Source of the DNA: a virus
Direction: 5' to 3' (one strand)
IMG/VR virus record: IMGVR_UViG_3300027907_000025
Coordinates: 1-41,041 of that record
DNA length: 41,041 nt
Position numbers and translations under genes: made by a program. Position 1 is the first letter of the stretch, and each line of letters starts with the position of its first letter. Under the pieces are notes generated by a model. It was not told where the DNA came from. It searched no databases and was given only the letters and a program-made list of their open reading frames with translations. Of this stretch, positions 1 to 5,960 are shown in pieces.

Positions 1-185
1 GGGGATCTGGATGGTTGTCCATAGTTACGAGCTATCGGACGTCGGATCTGGCGATAGTGAGCACTGACTGCGCCTTAGGGGGGTCCGCCCGATAGGGATT
101 TACCATAACTTCGGGCTCGCCGATAGTCCGCCCCTATTGGACTGGCCATTTCCATAGTCCCCGACTATGGAAACCGATGTAAGTA
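1..185. repeat. Left copy of terminal direct repeat
   Basis: These 185 bases recur at 40855-41041. The only difference I find by eye is a 2-base insertion in the right copy, after the CGATAG that ends near position 126. The repeat means the map is circular, through a physical direct terminal repeat or as the overlap of a circularly permuted assembly. It has no convincing gene. It is rich in ATAGT words and contains a perfect hairpin at 149-173. Confidence 0.9.
149..173. other. Perfect hairpin inside the terminal repeat
   Basis: TTTCCATAGTC at 149-159 and GACTATGGAAA at 163-173 are exact inverted repeats of 11 bases around a CCC loop. The same element occurs in the right copy at about 41005-41029. 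No T tract follows in the plus direction, so it is not a standard plus-strand terminator. It could be a protein-binding or end-processing site. Confidence 0.6.
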
Positions 186-452
186 CTCACTAACTGACAG
201 GAGGGGGGGGTGCCCGCTCTCCAGAGCAAGATCCGTGCCAGCCTTCTAGGTGTCCACGTTCAGTGTGACCAAACCTGTCAGTTATGACGTCCTCTGTCAT
301 ATTCTAGGCCCCCTTATATGACGTAGAATGTCGTGCCACCCCCTCTCAAACCGGTTTGAGACCCTGGCATGTCGGTTGCTACTTTTTCTATAGGGTCCTG
401 ACCACATGGGGTGGTTAGAGACACCGACCGATAGTGACCTTAGGAGCCCATC
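186..452. promoter_or_regulatory. Non-coding leader before the first early gene
   Basis: No gene is supported here. I see an inverted repeat TAACTGACAGG (191-201) and CCTGTCAGTTA (274-284), an 18-base perfect palindrome at 344-361, and a small hairpin ACCAC-ATGGG-GTGGT at 401-415. No TTGACA/TATAAT pair with correct spacing is visible, unlike the other operons. The first gene may use a divergent promoter or depend on an activator. A Shine-Dalgarno TAGGAG lies at 441-446. Confidence 0.5.
344..361. promoter_or_regulatory. 18-bp perfect palindrome, candidate operator
   Basis: TCTCAAACCGGTTTGAGA is self-complementary over all 18 bases and lies about 90 bp upstream of the first gene. Its ACCGGT core also sits at the centre of the 14-base palindrome at 40632-40645, on the other side of the terminal repeat. 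A dimeric repressor or terminal-repeat-binding protein could use both, but that is inference. Confidence 0.45.
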
Positions 453-1115
453 ATGGCACGCAATACCCGCAAGACCCCCGCCCTCGTAATCGCCGCTGAC
501 ACGTTCGTCGGCCCCACCCTCGAGAACGCCTTCGTAGGCCCGATCGCCCCCGTGGCCAATGAGGACGTCCCCCCCGCCCTCGAGCAGACCGAGACACCCG
601 TTAGTGACGCCCCCTCGCAGGACGTGTCCGCCCCCGATTCGGCTCAGGACGATCAGCAGCAAGACGTCCCCCCCGAGATGACCGATGCCCAACGTGCCCT
701 CGAGGCCGCAGCGATCGATGCCGAGGCGTCTGGTCGGGCCATTAGCGACGTCCTGGCGGACATGGGGCTCAACGCGGACGGCACCAAGCGCGCGATCAAG
801 GACGTCTACATGGGTCCGATGGTCGCCCTCAAGACAGCGCGTCTCCGTTACGTGTCTGCCGCGAACGGCAATCTGTGCAACGGTGACGCGATCGCCCAAG
901 CATTCGGACGGATGAAGCCCGCAGACGTCGTGCGAGCCGCGATGGAAGTGCTTGACGAGCGTCGCAACAAGTACGCGCACCTGAACCAGGGTCAGCAGTC
1001 GATGAATTACCGCAATCGGGTCCGCCAAGCGATCAAGCGCGGTGATCTGAACGTGGACGCGGTGCTTGACCTGATTCACACGATCGCCGATTCGATCGAA
1101 GACGCTGCCGAGTAA
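453..1115 (+). CDS. Early protein with C-terminal GQQSMNYRN domain (paralogue A)
   Basis: 220 residues, starting at ATG 453 after TAGGAG at 441-446. The first ~75 residues are acidic and rich in Pro and Ala, probably disordered. From about residue 120 there is a folded domain ending in LNQGQQSMNYRNRVRQAIKR. The same domain forms the C-terminal half of the protein at 5243-5890 (LNIGQQSMNYRNKMRGAIK), so the two are paralogues of nearly equal length. I do not recognise the family. The conserved basic, Asn/Gln-rich segment would suit nucleic acid binding, but that is a guess. The gene is markedly richer in G+C than later genes, and its lead position suggests an early takeover function. The long overlapping reading frames on both strands here are shadows. 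Confidence 0.85.
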   Translation: MARNTRKTPALVIAADTFVGPTLENAFVGPIAPVANEDVPPALEQTETPVSDAPSQDVSAPDSAQDDQQQDVPPEMTDAQRALEAAAIDAEASGRAISDVLADMGLNADGTKRAIKDVYMGPMVALKTARLRYVSAANGNLCNGDAIAQAFGRMKPADVVRAAMEVLDERRNKYAHLNQGQQSMNYRNRVRQAIKRGDLNVDAVLDLIHTIADSIEDAAE

Positions 1116-1145
1116 TTGACACCGGACCCCGATTCGTGTTAGAAT
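1116..1145 (+). promoter_or_regulatory. Sigma-70 promoter with overlapping inverted repeat
   Basis: -35 TTGACA 1116-1121, 18-base spacer, -10 TAGAAT 1140-1145 with extended TG. CCCCGATTC (1127-1135) and GAATCGGGG (1142-1150) form a perfect inverted repeat overlapping the -10. It could be an operator, or an RNA hairpin for transcripts arriving from the upstream gene. The promoter drives the genes from 1171. A near-identical arrangement occurs at 1877-1905. Confidence 0.8.
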
Positions 1146-1170
1146 CGGGGTTCACCAACCAAGGACAATC

Positions 1171-1365
1171 ATGCTTGACTTCTTCCTCTCCAATCTCCTG
1201 GGCACGCGCATCCTCATCGCGTTGTGCTTCATGGCCTTCATCGGCATCTGCGCCATCGGCCAACACTTCGAAGACAAGGCCAAGGCCAAGAAGGCCGCAG
1301 CTAAGCGTGCAGCGCAAGGCACGTTCGTCCCAACCGGTGCCACTTCTGGCTACTGGATCAAGTAA
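1171..1365 (+). CDS. Small single-pass membrane protein
   Basis: 64 residues starting at ATG 1171, with AAGGA just upstream. Residues ~5-30 form one hydrophobic segment (LGTRILIALCFMAFIGICAIG), followed by a short basic stretch rich in Lys and Ala. That suggests an inner-membrane anchor with a positively charged cytoplasmic tail. No family is recognised. It is the first gene after the promoter at 1116-1145 and is followed closely by 1380-1694. Possible roles include superinfection exclusion or host membrane targeting, neither shown by the sequence. Confidence 0.75.
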   Translation: MLDFFLSNLLGTRILIALCFMAFIGICAIGQHFEDKAKAKKAAAKRAAQGTFVPTGATSGYWIK

Positions 1366-1379
1366 TCCAAGGACCAATC

Positions 1380-1694
1380 ATGACCAAACCCATTGTCAAG
1401 CTCGTGGCCCGCGAGGGCTACTTGCACGTGAAGCCCCCCAAGGATGACGTCTTTGGACGCGACCTTGCCCCACTTATTTACGTCTACCCTGCGGGTGATT
1501 GTGACGTCGCACCCTGGCCACTTAGGACCATCAAGCATGTACGCCTGCTCGCGGAGGCGTTGTATGACGCCGTTGAGACTGGCGCGATCGAACACATGCA
1601 TGGCGAATTCACGGTAATCATGCCCGATGGCTCGCAATTCGGGTACCTGGGCATCCTGGAAATGCCTTGGAAGCCCTACGGGAGCGAAGAATGA
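1380..1694 (+). CDS. Hypothetical early protein
   Basis: 104 residues; ATG 1380 is preceded by AAGGA with the same leader wording (CCAAGGAC.AATC) as the gene at 1171. Soluble, mixed alpha/beta composition with no motif that I recognise. Its stop overlaps the start of the next gene in an ATGA (1691-1694), so the two are probably translationally coupled. Confidence 0.75.
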   Translation: MTKPIVKLVAREGYLHVKPPKDDVFGRDLAPLIYVYPAGDCDVAPWPLRTIKHVRLLAEALYDAVETGAIEHMHGEFTVIMPDGSQFGYLGILEMPWKPYGSEE

Positions 1695-1876
1695 GCCCGC
1701 GCAAGACACTTGTTGATCTATTGCTGCTCATCATCCTGGGGGCATTCATGCTGATAGTTACAGCCAAGGGCGAATGGCTCGAGCCCTCCCTTGATGACGT
1801 CCCATCCGAGGAGTGCTTCACGGATTCATGCGTGGGGTGCGTGGACGATTGCTTGGCACCGGCTGACGAACGGTAA
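1691..1876 (+). CDS. Small membrane protein with Cys-rich tail
   Basis: 61 residues if started at ATG 1691, which overlaps the preceding stop as ATGA. An upstream in-frame ATG at 1667 exists but lies inside the previous gene. Residues ~7-24 (LVDLLLLIILGAFMLIVTA) are a membrane segment. The C-terminal part is acidic with four cysteines (ECFTDSCVGCVDDC), which could form disulfides outside the cytoplasm or bind metal. No family is recognised. Confidence 0.7.
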   Translation: MSPRKTLVDLLLLIILGAFMLIVTAKGEWLEPSLDDVPSEECFTDSCVGCVDDCLAPADER

Positions 1877-1905
1877 TTGACGCCTGCCTCGATTCGTGTT
1901 AGAAT
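1877..1905 (+). promoter_or_regulatory. Sigma-70 promoter with overlapping inverted repeat
   Basis: -35 TTGACG 1877-1882, 17-base spacer, -10 TAGAAT 1900-1905 with extended TG. CGATTC (1890-1895) and GAATCG (1902-1907) pair around GTGTTA. With one wobble the stem extends to nine pairs and is followed by TTTT, so RNA from upstream could also terminate here. It drives the genes from 1936. Confidence 0.75.
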
Positions 1906-1935
1906 CGGGGTTTTCGTGAGTTACAAGGAACAGAC

Positions 1936-2136
1936 ATGACGCAACACAATCATCAAGTGGTTTTTGGCCGAAAGGTCGAGGGCTGCGATCGCTGCGAAGA
2001 GCTTAAGCTCGGCGCACCCACCCGCAAGTGGGCTAACTATGCACGTGACTCCCAGGTACAACGCCTGCGCGAGATTCGCGAGCACAATTGCAAGACGTCG
2101 GGTTGCGGACCCGTTTGCACAGCCTTTGACTGGTAA
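1936..2136 (+). CDS. Small Cys-rich (zinc-finger-like) phage protein
   Basis: 66 residues from ATG 1936, with AAGGA upstream. The N-terminus has CDRC (Cys17, Cys20) and the C-terminus has C52, C57 and C61 (NCKTSGCGPVC), a spacing that suits one zinc site. Small proteins of this layout, starting with GRKVEGC and ending CGPVC, are common hypothetical proteins in tailed phages. I know no assigned function. It is the first gene after the promoter at 1877-1905. Confidence 0.8.
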   Translation: MTQHNHQVVFGRKVEGCDRCEELKLGAPTRKWANYARDSQVQRLREIREHNCKTSGCGPVCTAFDW

Positions 2137-2151
2137 TAGGAGCAATTAATC

Positions 2152-2379
2152 ATGCGTAAGAACCTTCGCGAACACGTGGTATTCTGGCAAGAGAATGGTT
2201 ACAATGACTCAATGGCTTATTGGCTTGGGCTTGTGACCCAGGTTGCGGGACGCAATGACATGCCCGTGGCCGAGATCATTGCGTTCGTCAAGAAGACGTC
2301 CATTGACAGAGGCATTTACTTCATTCAGAATGCTGAAGACGATGGCATGCGCCATGACTTTGAGTGGGCATTCCACTAA
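2152..2379 (+). CDS. Hypothetical early protein
   Basis: 75 residues from ATG 2152 with TAGGAG upstream. Predominantly helical, acidic C-terminus, no membrane segment, no recognised motif. It is the last gene of the short operon that begins at 1936. The next promoter begins 8 bases after its stop. Confidence 0.7.
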   Translation: MRKNLREHVVFWQENGYNDSMAYWLGLVTQVAGRNDMPVAEIIAFVKKTSIDRGIYFIQNAEDDGMRHDFEWAFH

Positions 2380-2386
2380 GGGGGAC

Positions 2387-2415
2387 TAGACACAGACGTC
2401 AGCCTGTGGTAGAAT
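2387..2415 (+). promoter_or_regulatory. Sigma-70 promoter with extended -10
   Basis: -35 TAGACA 2387-2392, 17-base spacer, -10 TAGAAT 2410-2415 preceded by CTGTGG. The spacer shares the CTGTGG end with the promoters at 4879 and 7067. The start site should fall near 2422, directly before the hairpin at 2425-2440. It drives the genes from 2472. Confidence 0.85.
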
Positions 2416-2424
2416 CGAAGCTGG

Positions 2425-2440
2425 TGGTCCGAGTGGACCA
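2425..2440 (+). other. 5'-terminal mRNA hairpin
   Basis: TGGTCC-GAGT-GGACCA is a perfect 6-bp stem starting about 9 bases after the -10 element. Comparable hairpins with different sequences follow the promoters at 4879, 5169, 7067 and 9837. This argues for a conserved RNA structure rather than a chance repeat. Confidence 0.6.
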
Positions 2441-2471
2441 TCGGCCATAGTAACACGTAATGGAGTAAATA

Positions 2472-2738
2472 GTGAACACACCAACCGATGCGCGTGACCT
2501 GCACGCGATTGCCACGATCAAACAGATCGCGAACCTGCACCAAGCATGCGTGCACTTTGCACGTCTGCCCAATGACGCGAACCTGCTGCTGGTCGAGTCC
2601 GCGATCAATGCGATTGACCCAGAATTCGTGGTCGAGTCAGTCGAGTGCGATTGGTTCAGCCAGGGTGGGCACTTCGTGCACATCCGATTCGAGGATGACA
2701 CGCACGTGGACGTCCCATTTGATCTCTCCAAGGAATAA
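2472..2738 (+). CDS. Hypothetical early protein (GTG start)
   Basis: 88 residues. GTG 2472 follows GGAG at good spacing (leader wording AATGGAGTAAATAGTG). Mixed alpha/beta; the C-terminal half looks like a small sheet (HFVHIRFEDDTHVDV). No known motif. First gene of a long operon running to 4881 in which nearly all genes overlap or abut. Confidence 0.75.
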   Translation: MNTPTDARDLHAIATIKQIANLHQACVHFARLPNDANLLLVESAINAIDPEFVVESVECDWFSQGGHFVHIRFEDDTHVDVPFDLSKE

Positions 2739-2740
2739 GA

Positions 2741-2971
2741 ATGACCAATCTCGTGTCACCACGTCACACGGTCGCGTCCTTCGTCTACTTCATTGATGGC
2801 GAACCCGTGGCAGTGAACATCAATGTGCATGCTAGGCATAACAACAGGTATGAAGTCTACGTCCTGGGTGGCGTCCTGGCGAATGGCGAGGATTCTTGGG
2901 TAACCGACGATCTGCACGACGCAATCAAGCGCGCAGCCGATGAAGTCGAATCAGCAATTCTGGGGATGTAA
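2741..2971 (+). CDS. Hypothetical early protein
   Basis: 76 residues from ATG 2741, two bases after the previous stop. The first half reads as beta strands with alternating hydrophobics (VASFVYFIDGEPVAVNINV) and the second half as a helix. No recognised family. Its stop abuts the next start at 2972 directly. Confidence 0.75.
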   Translation: MTNLVSPRHTVASFVYFIDGEPVAVNINVHARHNNRYEVYVLGGVLANGEDSWVTDDLHDAIKRAADEVESAILGM

Positions 2972-3214
2972 ATGGATCAATACCTCGAACATCAACTGTT
3001 TAGCGCGGAGGCGCATAAACGCGTTCGTGCATTCGTTGCCGACTTGCGCGAGTTCGCGATCGCAGTCGAGCAGGACTTGAATGAGAAGAGTGAAACACTG
3101 CTCACACCCCAGATCATGATTGAGTTGACCGATGTGTTGACCCTGCATTATCAGGCGTACGTCCAGACACTCTTGTTTCCTCCTTCTGAAGTTACTGGGA
3201 TTAAGATACAATGA
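2972..3214 (+). CDS. Helical early protein (paralogue of 6710-7063)
   Basis: 80 residues, all-helical by composition. FSAEAHKRVRAFVADLREFA, then QDLNEK and LLTPQIMIELTDVL, aligns well with the protein at 6710-7063 (YSAEAMFEVKGYADHLRELA, KDLAHN, LLSPLVVIDMIKSL), so the two are paralogues. The family is unknown to me. The short helical hairpin format would suit a protein-binding inhibitor. The stop overlaps the next start in an ATGA (3211). Confidence 0.75.
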   Translation: MDQYLEHQLFSAEAHKRVRAFVADLREFAIAVEQDLNEKSETLLTPQIMIELTDVLTLHYQAYVQTLLFPPSEVTGIKIQ

Positions 3215-3471
3215 ATGAATATTTTGAAGGCCAGCAAGGCCAGTTCCGTTGGGACCCGCTCGAGTACGAGGATCAAGGCTTTGACTCCGAGTTCGCACGC
3301 AAGCAAGCGATCGCGGAGCGCACAAGGTGGGTGAACTTGAACACCAAGAAGTACCCGAACATGCGCTTCAAGATGTGGACGCTGATCGGCCAGTTGCGCC
3401 AGTACGCAGGACTTGGTAAGCCCGATGGTCGAATCCGCAACGTCTACTACGTGAGCGTCGACCCGAAATGA
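3211..3471 (+). CDS. Hypothetical early protein
   Basis: 86 residues, ATG 3211 overlapping the previous stop. Basic and aromatic, with a central helix (KMWTLIGQLRQYA) and no known motif. Its stop overlaps the ATG at 3468, another ATGA coupling. Confidence 0.72.
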   Translation: MNEYFEGQQGQFRWDPLEYEDQGFDSEFARKQAIAERTRWVNLNTKKYPNMRFKMWTLIGQLRQYAGLGKPDGRIRNVYYVSVDPK

Positions 3472-3716
3472 GCACAATCTGGGAAACGATTCAGGATATC
3501 CTGAACACGAGCCCAGAGATTCGCTCTGGGCAGTTGATTGCGAAGGTTCAAGCCAAACATCCTGGTGCGAGCAAGCGTTACATCTATACTGCCCGAAGCA
3601 ATCTTAGGACGTGGAGTCCGGTTGCCAAGATGATGAAGAGTGAACAAGACCGCGATGAACTGGCACTAGCGATTGGACGTCATGTGCTGTCGATGATTGA
3701 AAACTGGAAACGATAA
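3468..3716 (+). CDS. Small helical, possibly DNA-binding protein
   Basis: 82 residues. SGQLIAKVQAKHPGASKRYI followed by YTARSNLRTWSPV has the spacing of a helix-turn-helix or winged helix with a basic recognition helix. I cannot assign a family. The start at 3468 overlaps the previous stop (ATGA). A transcription regulator is the simplest reading, at low certainty. Confidence 0.7.
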   Translation: MSTIWETIQDILNTSPEIRSGQLIAKVQAKHPGASKRYIYTARSNLRTWSPVAKMMKSEQDRDELALAIGRHVLSMIENWKR

Positions 3717-3925
3717 TGAAACAGACTTTTACAATTGAAAAGACAAGCAAGGCCACTGGCAATCAGAACACGATGGAAATTATGCTTGATCTGGCTGATT
3801 ATGACAAGTGGCTGGCGGGTGGTCTGATCCAGGACTGCTTGCCCTACTTGACTGCAGCAGAGCGTGAATTCCTTCTGTCGGGCATGACGCCACAAGAGTG
3901 GGACTATTTCTTCAGTGAAGACTGA
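3716..3925 (+). CDS. Hypothetical acidic protein
   Basis: 69 residues from ATG 3716, which overlaps the preceding TAA by one base (TAATG). Acidic, with LTAAEREFLLSGMTPQEWD resembling a small helical pair. No recognised motif. It overlaps the next reading frame by 11 bases. Confidence 0.7.
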   Translation: MKQTFTIEKTSKATGNQNTMEIMLDLADYDKWLAGGLIQDCLPYLTAAEREFLLSGMTPQEWDYFFSED

Positions 3926-4148
3926 CGTGTTTCATACGATATTTTGGTTGAGTGTGGTGTTCGTAATGGAACACCCCATTCTAGTAGGTGCCGTCATCTT
4001 TGGAATCTGGGCATTCTGGGTGGCGGCAAGTCAACTCGAGAAACGAGAGGAACGTGAAGAATGGCGTAAAAAATGGGAAGCTGAATGGAAGGCTGAAAAA
4101 GAGCGTGAAGAGTATTGGGAATCCATTGCAAAAGGAGATAAGAAGTGA
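3915..4148 (+). CDS. Membrane protein with charged coiled tail
   Basis: 77 residues from GTG 3915, or 60 from ATG 3966; neither has a clear Shine-Dalgarno, so the start is uncertain. A membrane segment (PILVGAVIFGIWAFWVAA) is followed by ~40 highly charged residues rich in Glu, Lys, Arg and Trp, a single long helix facing the cytoplasm. The shape resembles small phage proteins acting at the inner membrane. The function is unknown. Confidence 0.65.
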   Translation: MKTDVFHTIFWLSVVFVMEHPILVGAVIFGIWAFWVAASQLEKREEREEWRKKWEAEWKAEKEREEYWESIAKGDKK

Positions 4149-4381
4149 ACAAAGCACGTCGCAATAAGATCAAGGACCTGATCACGGGTCTGGACTCCTT
4201 GGACCTGATGAATCAGATTCAATCTATCCTGGACGATGAGTCATCTTATTATGAGGAGATGCCTGAGGGTCTTCAAAATGGCGAAAAGGGTGAGGCTGCG
4301 CAAGCAGCGATTGATGAGCTACAAACAGCTTTTGAGGCAGCAGAAAATCTCATTGGAGCCTTACAAAATGCCGGAGAATGA
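4145..4381 (+). CDS. Conserved small helical phage protein
   Basis: 78 residues from GTG 4145, with AAGGAG well placed upstream. It overlaps the previous stop. Begins MNKARRNKI, has EEMPEGLQNGEKGEAAQAAI and ends in a helix with AENLIGAL. Small acidic proteins of this pattern (MNKARR..., YEEMPENLQ, GEAAEAAI) occur widely in phages and prophages without a known function. Confidence 0.8.
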   Translation: MNKARRNKIKDLITGLDSLDLMNQIQSILDDESSYYEEMPEGLQNGEKGEAAQAAIDELQTAFEAAENLIGALQNAGE

Positions 4382-4649
4382 CAACCTACAACGTCCATTC
4401 AAGATTGCTATTCGCGAAGAGGGTGAATGGGTGAATGGATACGTGGCCGATTATGAAGACACGAAAGCTAGGATATTGGTCTTCAAAATAAGTGTTAATG
4501 CTCTCAATATGGGGGGCGAACAAGCATTCGAGGCATTAAAACAATTCGCAGGGGTTTTGGCTACTGGTATGCTGACGTCAATTATTCCTGACTTGCCAGC
4601 CAACGATATTATATTGGAATTTCACATTTCATCTAAAAAGGAGAAGTAA
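4368..4649 (+). CDS. Hypothetical early protein
   Basis: 93 residues from ATG 4368, with GGAG nine bases upstream. The open frame extends further upstream to 4236, but that part overlaps the previous gene entirely. RPFKIAIREEGEWVNGYVAD and the following strand suggest a small beta domain. The C-terminal half is hydrophobic, FAGVLATGMLTSIIPDLPA. No family is recognised. Confidence 0.7.
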   Translation: MPENDNLQRPFKIAIREEGEWVNGYVADYEDTKARILVFKISVNALNMGGEQAFEALKQFAGVLATGMLTSIIPDLPANDIILEFHISSKKEK

Positions 4650-4650
4650 G

Positions 4651-4881
4651 GTGACTTTTTCAACGTCCCGATTCAAAATCACTGTCAAATGCACTGATGG
4701 AGATGACTTTACCTGGTATGCAACCGGGCCTAATGTCAAGGGATCGCCAAAAGAAACAGCAAAATACTTGACACAATTGGCGAAGCGGTGGTCGGATCGG
4801 ATTGTTACCTATGAAGTCGCATCAGAAGAAGATTACCAAAAATACCGGACTGCGACTGAATTAATTATCAATGGGGGGTAG
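4651..4881 (+). CDS. Hypothetical early protein (GTG start)
   Basis: 76 residues from GTG 4651, with AAGGAG upstream. Mixed alpha/beta, no recognised motif. The TAG stop (4879-4881) is itself the first three bases of the next promoter's -35 element, which shows how tightly this region is packed. Confidence 0.72.
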   Translation: MTFSTSRFKITVKCTDGDDFTWYATGPNVKGSPKETAKYLTQLAKRWSDRIVTYEVASEEDYQKYRTATELIINGG

Positions 4882-4907
4882 ACACGACGTCCTGACTGTG
4901 GTATACT
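4879..4907 (+). promoter_or_regulatory. Sigma-70 promoter with extended -10
   Basis: -35 TAGACA 4879-4884, 17-base spacer, -10 TATACT 4902-4907 preceded by CTGTGG. The first 8 of its 17 spacer bases are close to those of the promoter at 7067. The expected start near 4914 coincides with the first base of a 9-bp hairpin. Confidence 0.88.
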
Positions 4908-4913
4908 GGGGGT

Positions 4914-4934
4914 CCAGGCGCAGAGTGCGCTTGG
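4914..4934 (+). other. 5'-terminal mRNA hairpin
   Basis: CCAGGCGCA (4914-4922) pairs with TGCGCTTGG (4926-4934) around GAG: nine pairs, one of them G-U. It sits at the expected 5' end of the transcript from 4879, so it may protect the RNA or act on elongation. Confidence 0.6.
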
Positions 4935-4954
4935 GCTCCTTCAATAGTGGTAAT

Positions 4955-5242
4955 ATGACAAGATTCAATGATCCTCCCGGAGACATGGATCCCTTGCTGG
5001 TGAGAGCGATTGAAGTTCTTACCACCACTGCAAATATATTTGATATTAAACCCTGGAAAGAAATCATGAAGCACAAATCTGAAGTAGTTGGCGGCGTTCT
5101 CGTAAGCAAGACACAACGTGTGATCACGCACGCTCAGTTGATTGGTGAAGCACCCCTGTCTGAGGGACTTGACAGCACCCCCACTGACATGGTATACTCG
5201 GAGAGTGATCAATCCGATCACCCACCCGTGAAGGATTCTGAA
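4955..5242 (+). CDS. Possible N-terminal extension or alternative long form of the 5243 gene
   Basis: The frame of the next gene is open upstream to ATG 4955 (and ATG 4985), giving ~96 extra residues with a plausible helical segment (LLVRAIEVLTTTANIFDIKP, then ITHAQLIG). No stop separates it from the 5243 frame, so transcripts from 4879 could yield a 311-residue protein. However, a separate promoter and hairpin lie inside this stretch (5169-5221), and the 5243 start gives the same length as the paralogue at 453. The start is uncertain; neither ATG has a good Shine-Dalgarno. It could be a domain fused in frame or a leader. Confidence 0.4.
5169..5221 (+). promoter_or_regulatory. Promoter inside the long frame, followed by a hairpin
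   Basis: -35 TTGACA 5169-5174, 18-base spacer, -10 TATACT 5193-5198 with ATGG before it. GTGATC-AATCC-GATCAC at 5205-5221 forms a perfect 6-bp stem six bases after the -10. This repeats the promoter-plus-hairpin plan seen elsewhere. It would make an mRNA for the short form starting at 5243. Confidence 0.75.
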
Positions 5243-5890
5243 ATGACTGAAGTGACCACCGAACGACAAGTCTCCCCCGAGCAACAAGCCAAGGAAGAGG
5301 CTGTTAAAGCCAAGATTGCGGCTAAGGAAGCTAAGATCAAGGAAGCTGCCGATCGCAAGGCGCAGGCTGAAGCAGAACGTCTAGCCAAGGCTGAACAACG
5401 TGCAAAGGATGTGGCTGAGGCGCGTGCTAAGAAATCCGAAGCAGAACAAGAACGAGTTGAACAACTCAAGGCTGAGTCTGAAGAAAAGGGCGAAAAGCGT
5501 ACCTACTTTGGTCCGATGATTCACCTGGCAGAGCGTGCCAAGAATGGCCACTATGTCAAGTCGGCACTTGGCCAACTGCGCTCTGATGACGACCTGGCTC
5601 GAGCACTTGACTCCGTGCGTCCAGCAAACGTAGTCAAGCTGGCAATGGTTCTCCTGAACGATACCACGAATCGTTATGAACATCTCAACATTGGCCAACA
5701 GTCGATGAACTATCGTAACAAGATGCGTGGGGCCATTAAAGCGGGCACCTTTACCATCGACGATGTGAAGCGTGTGCGGGATGAAGAGGGGCTGACGGAG
5801 GAAGTCGAACCCAAGAAGGAACGTGTTAAGGCCGAAGCAGGCGTGCTCCCGGCTGAAGGCACCGTCCAGACTGGAGAAGCTCAAACCTGA
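5243..5890 (+). CDS. Early protein with coiled coil and GQQSMNYRN domain (paralogue B)
   Basis: 215 residues from ATG 5243, preceded by AAGGA (5231-5235). Residues ~10-90 are a long Ala/Lys/Glu-rich coiled coil. The C-terminal ~115 residues match the protein at 453-1115: YFGPM at the domain start and LNIGQQSMNYRNKMRGAIK near the end. I chose this start because it gives the paralogue's length and has its own promoter and ribosome binding site, although the frame is open back to 4955. The tail (VEPKKERVKAEAG) is charged. The function is unknown. The coiled coil replaces the acidic Pro-rich head of paralogue A, so the pair shares a core with different partner regions. Confidence 0.8.
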   Translation: MTEVTTERQVSPEQQAKEEAVKAKIAAKEAKIKEAADRKAQAEAERLAKAEQRAKDVAEARAKKSEAEQERVEQLKAESEEKGEKRTYFGPMIHLAERAKNGHYVKSALGQLRSDDDLARALDSVRPANVVKLAMVLLNDTTNRYEHLNIGQQSMNYRNKMRGAIKAGTFTIDDVKRVRDEEGLTEEVEPKKERVKAEAGVLPAEGTVQTGEAQT

Positions 5891-5909
5891 TAGCCCTTCT
5901 GGAAGTCGA

Positions 5910-5936
5910 TGGCGCTGAGACTTTAACCCTGCGCCA
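5910..5936 (+). promoter_or_regulatory. Structured leader motif with TTTAACCCT loop (copy 1)
   Basis: TGGCGC (5910-5915) pairs with GCGCCA (5931-5936). The loop ends in TTTAACCCT directly against the 3' strand. A second copy with a different but still complementary stem (AGGGC/GCCCT) lies at 10706-10735. Each precedes a gene by 13-24 bases, so it may be a cis-acting RNA element controlling translation. Confidence 0.45.
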
Positions 5937-5960
5937 ATTATAGTAATATAAGGAGTCATA

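Noticed and set aside
387-395. CTATAGGG resembling the end of a T7-type promoter
   Set aside because: The upstream bases do not match the T7 consensus and the genome encodes no phage-type RNA polymerase.
297-1377. Long minus-strand frames opposite the first genes
   Set aside because: Shadows produced by high G+C content of the plus-strand genes; no start signals and no sensible domain.
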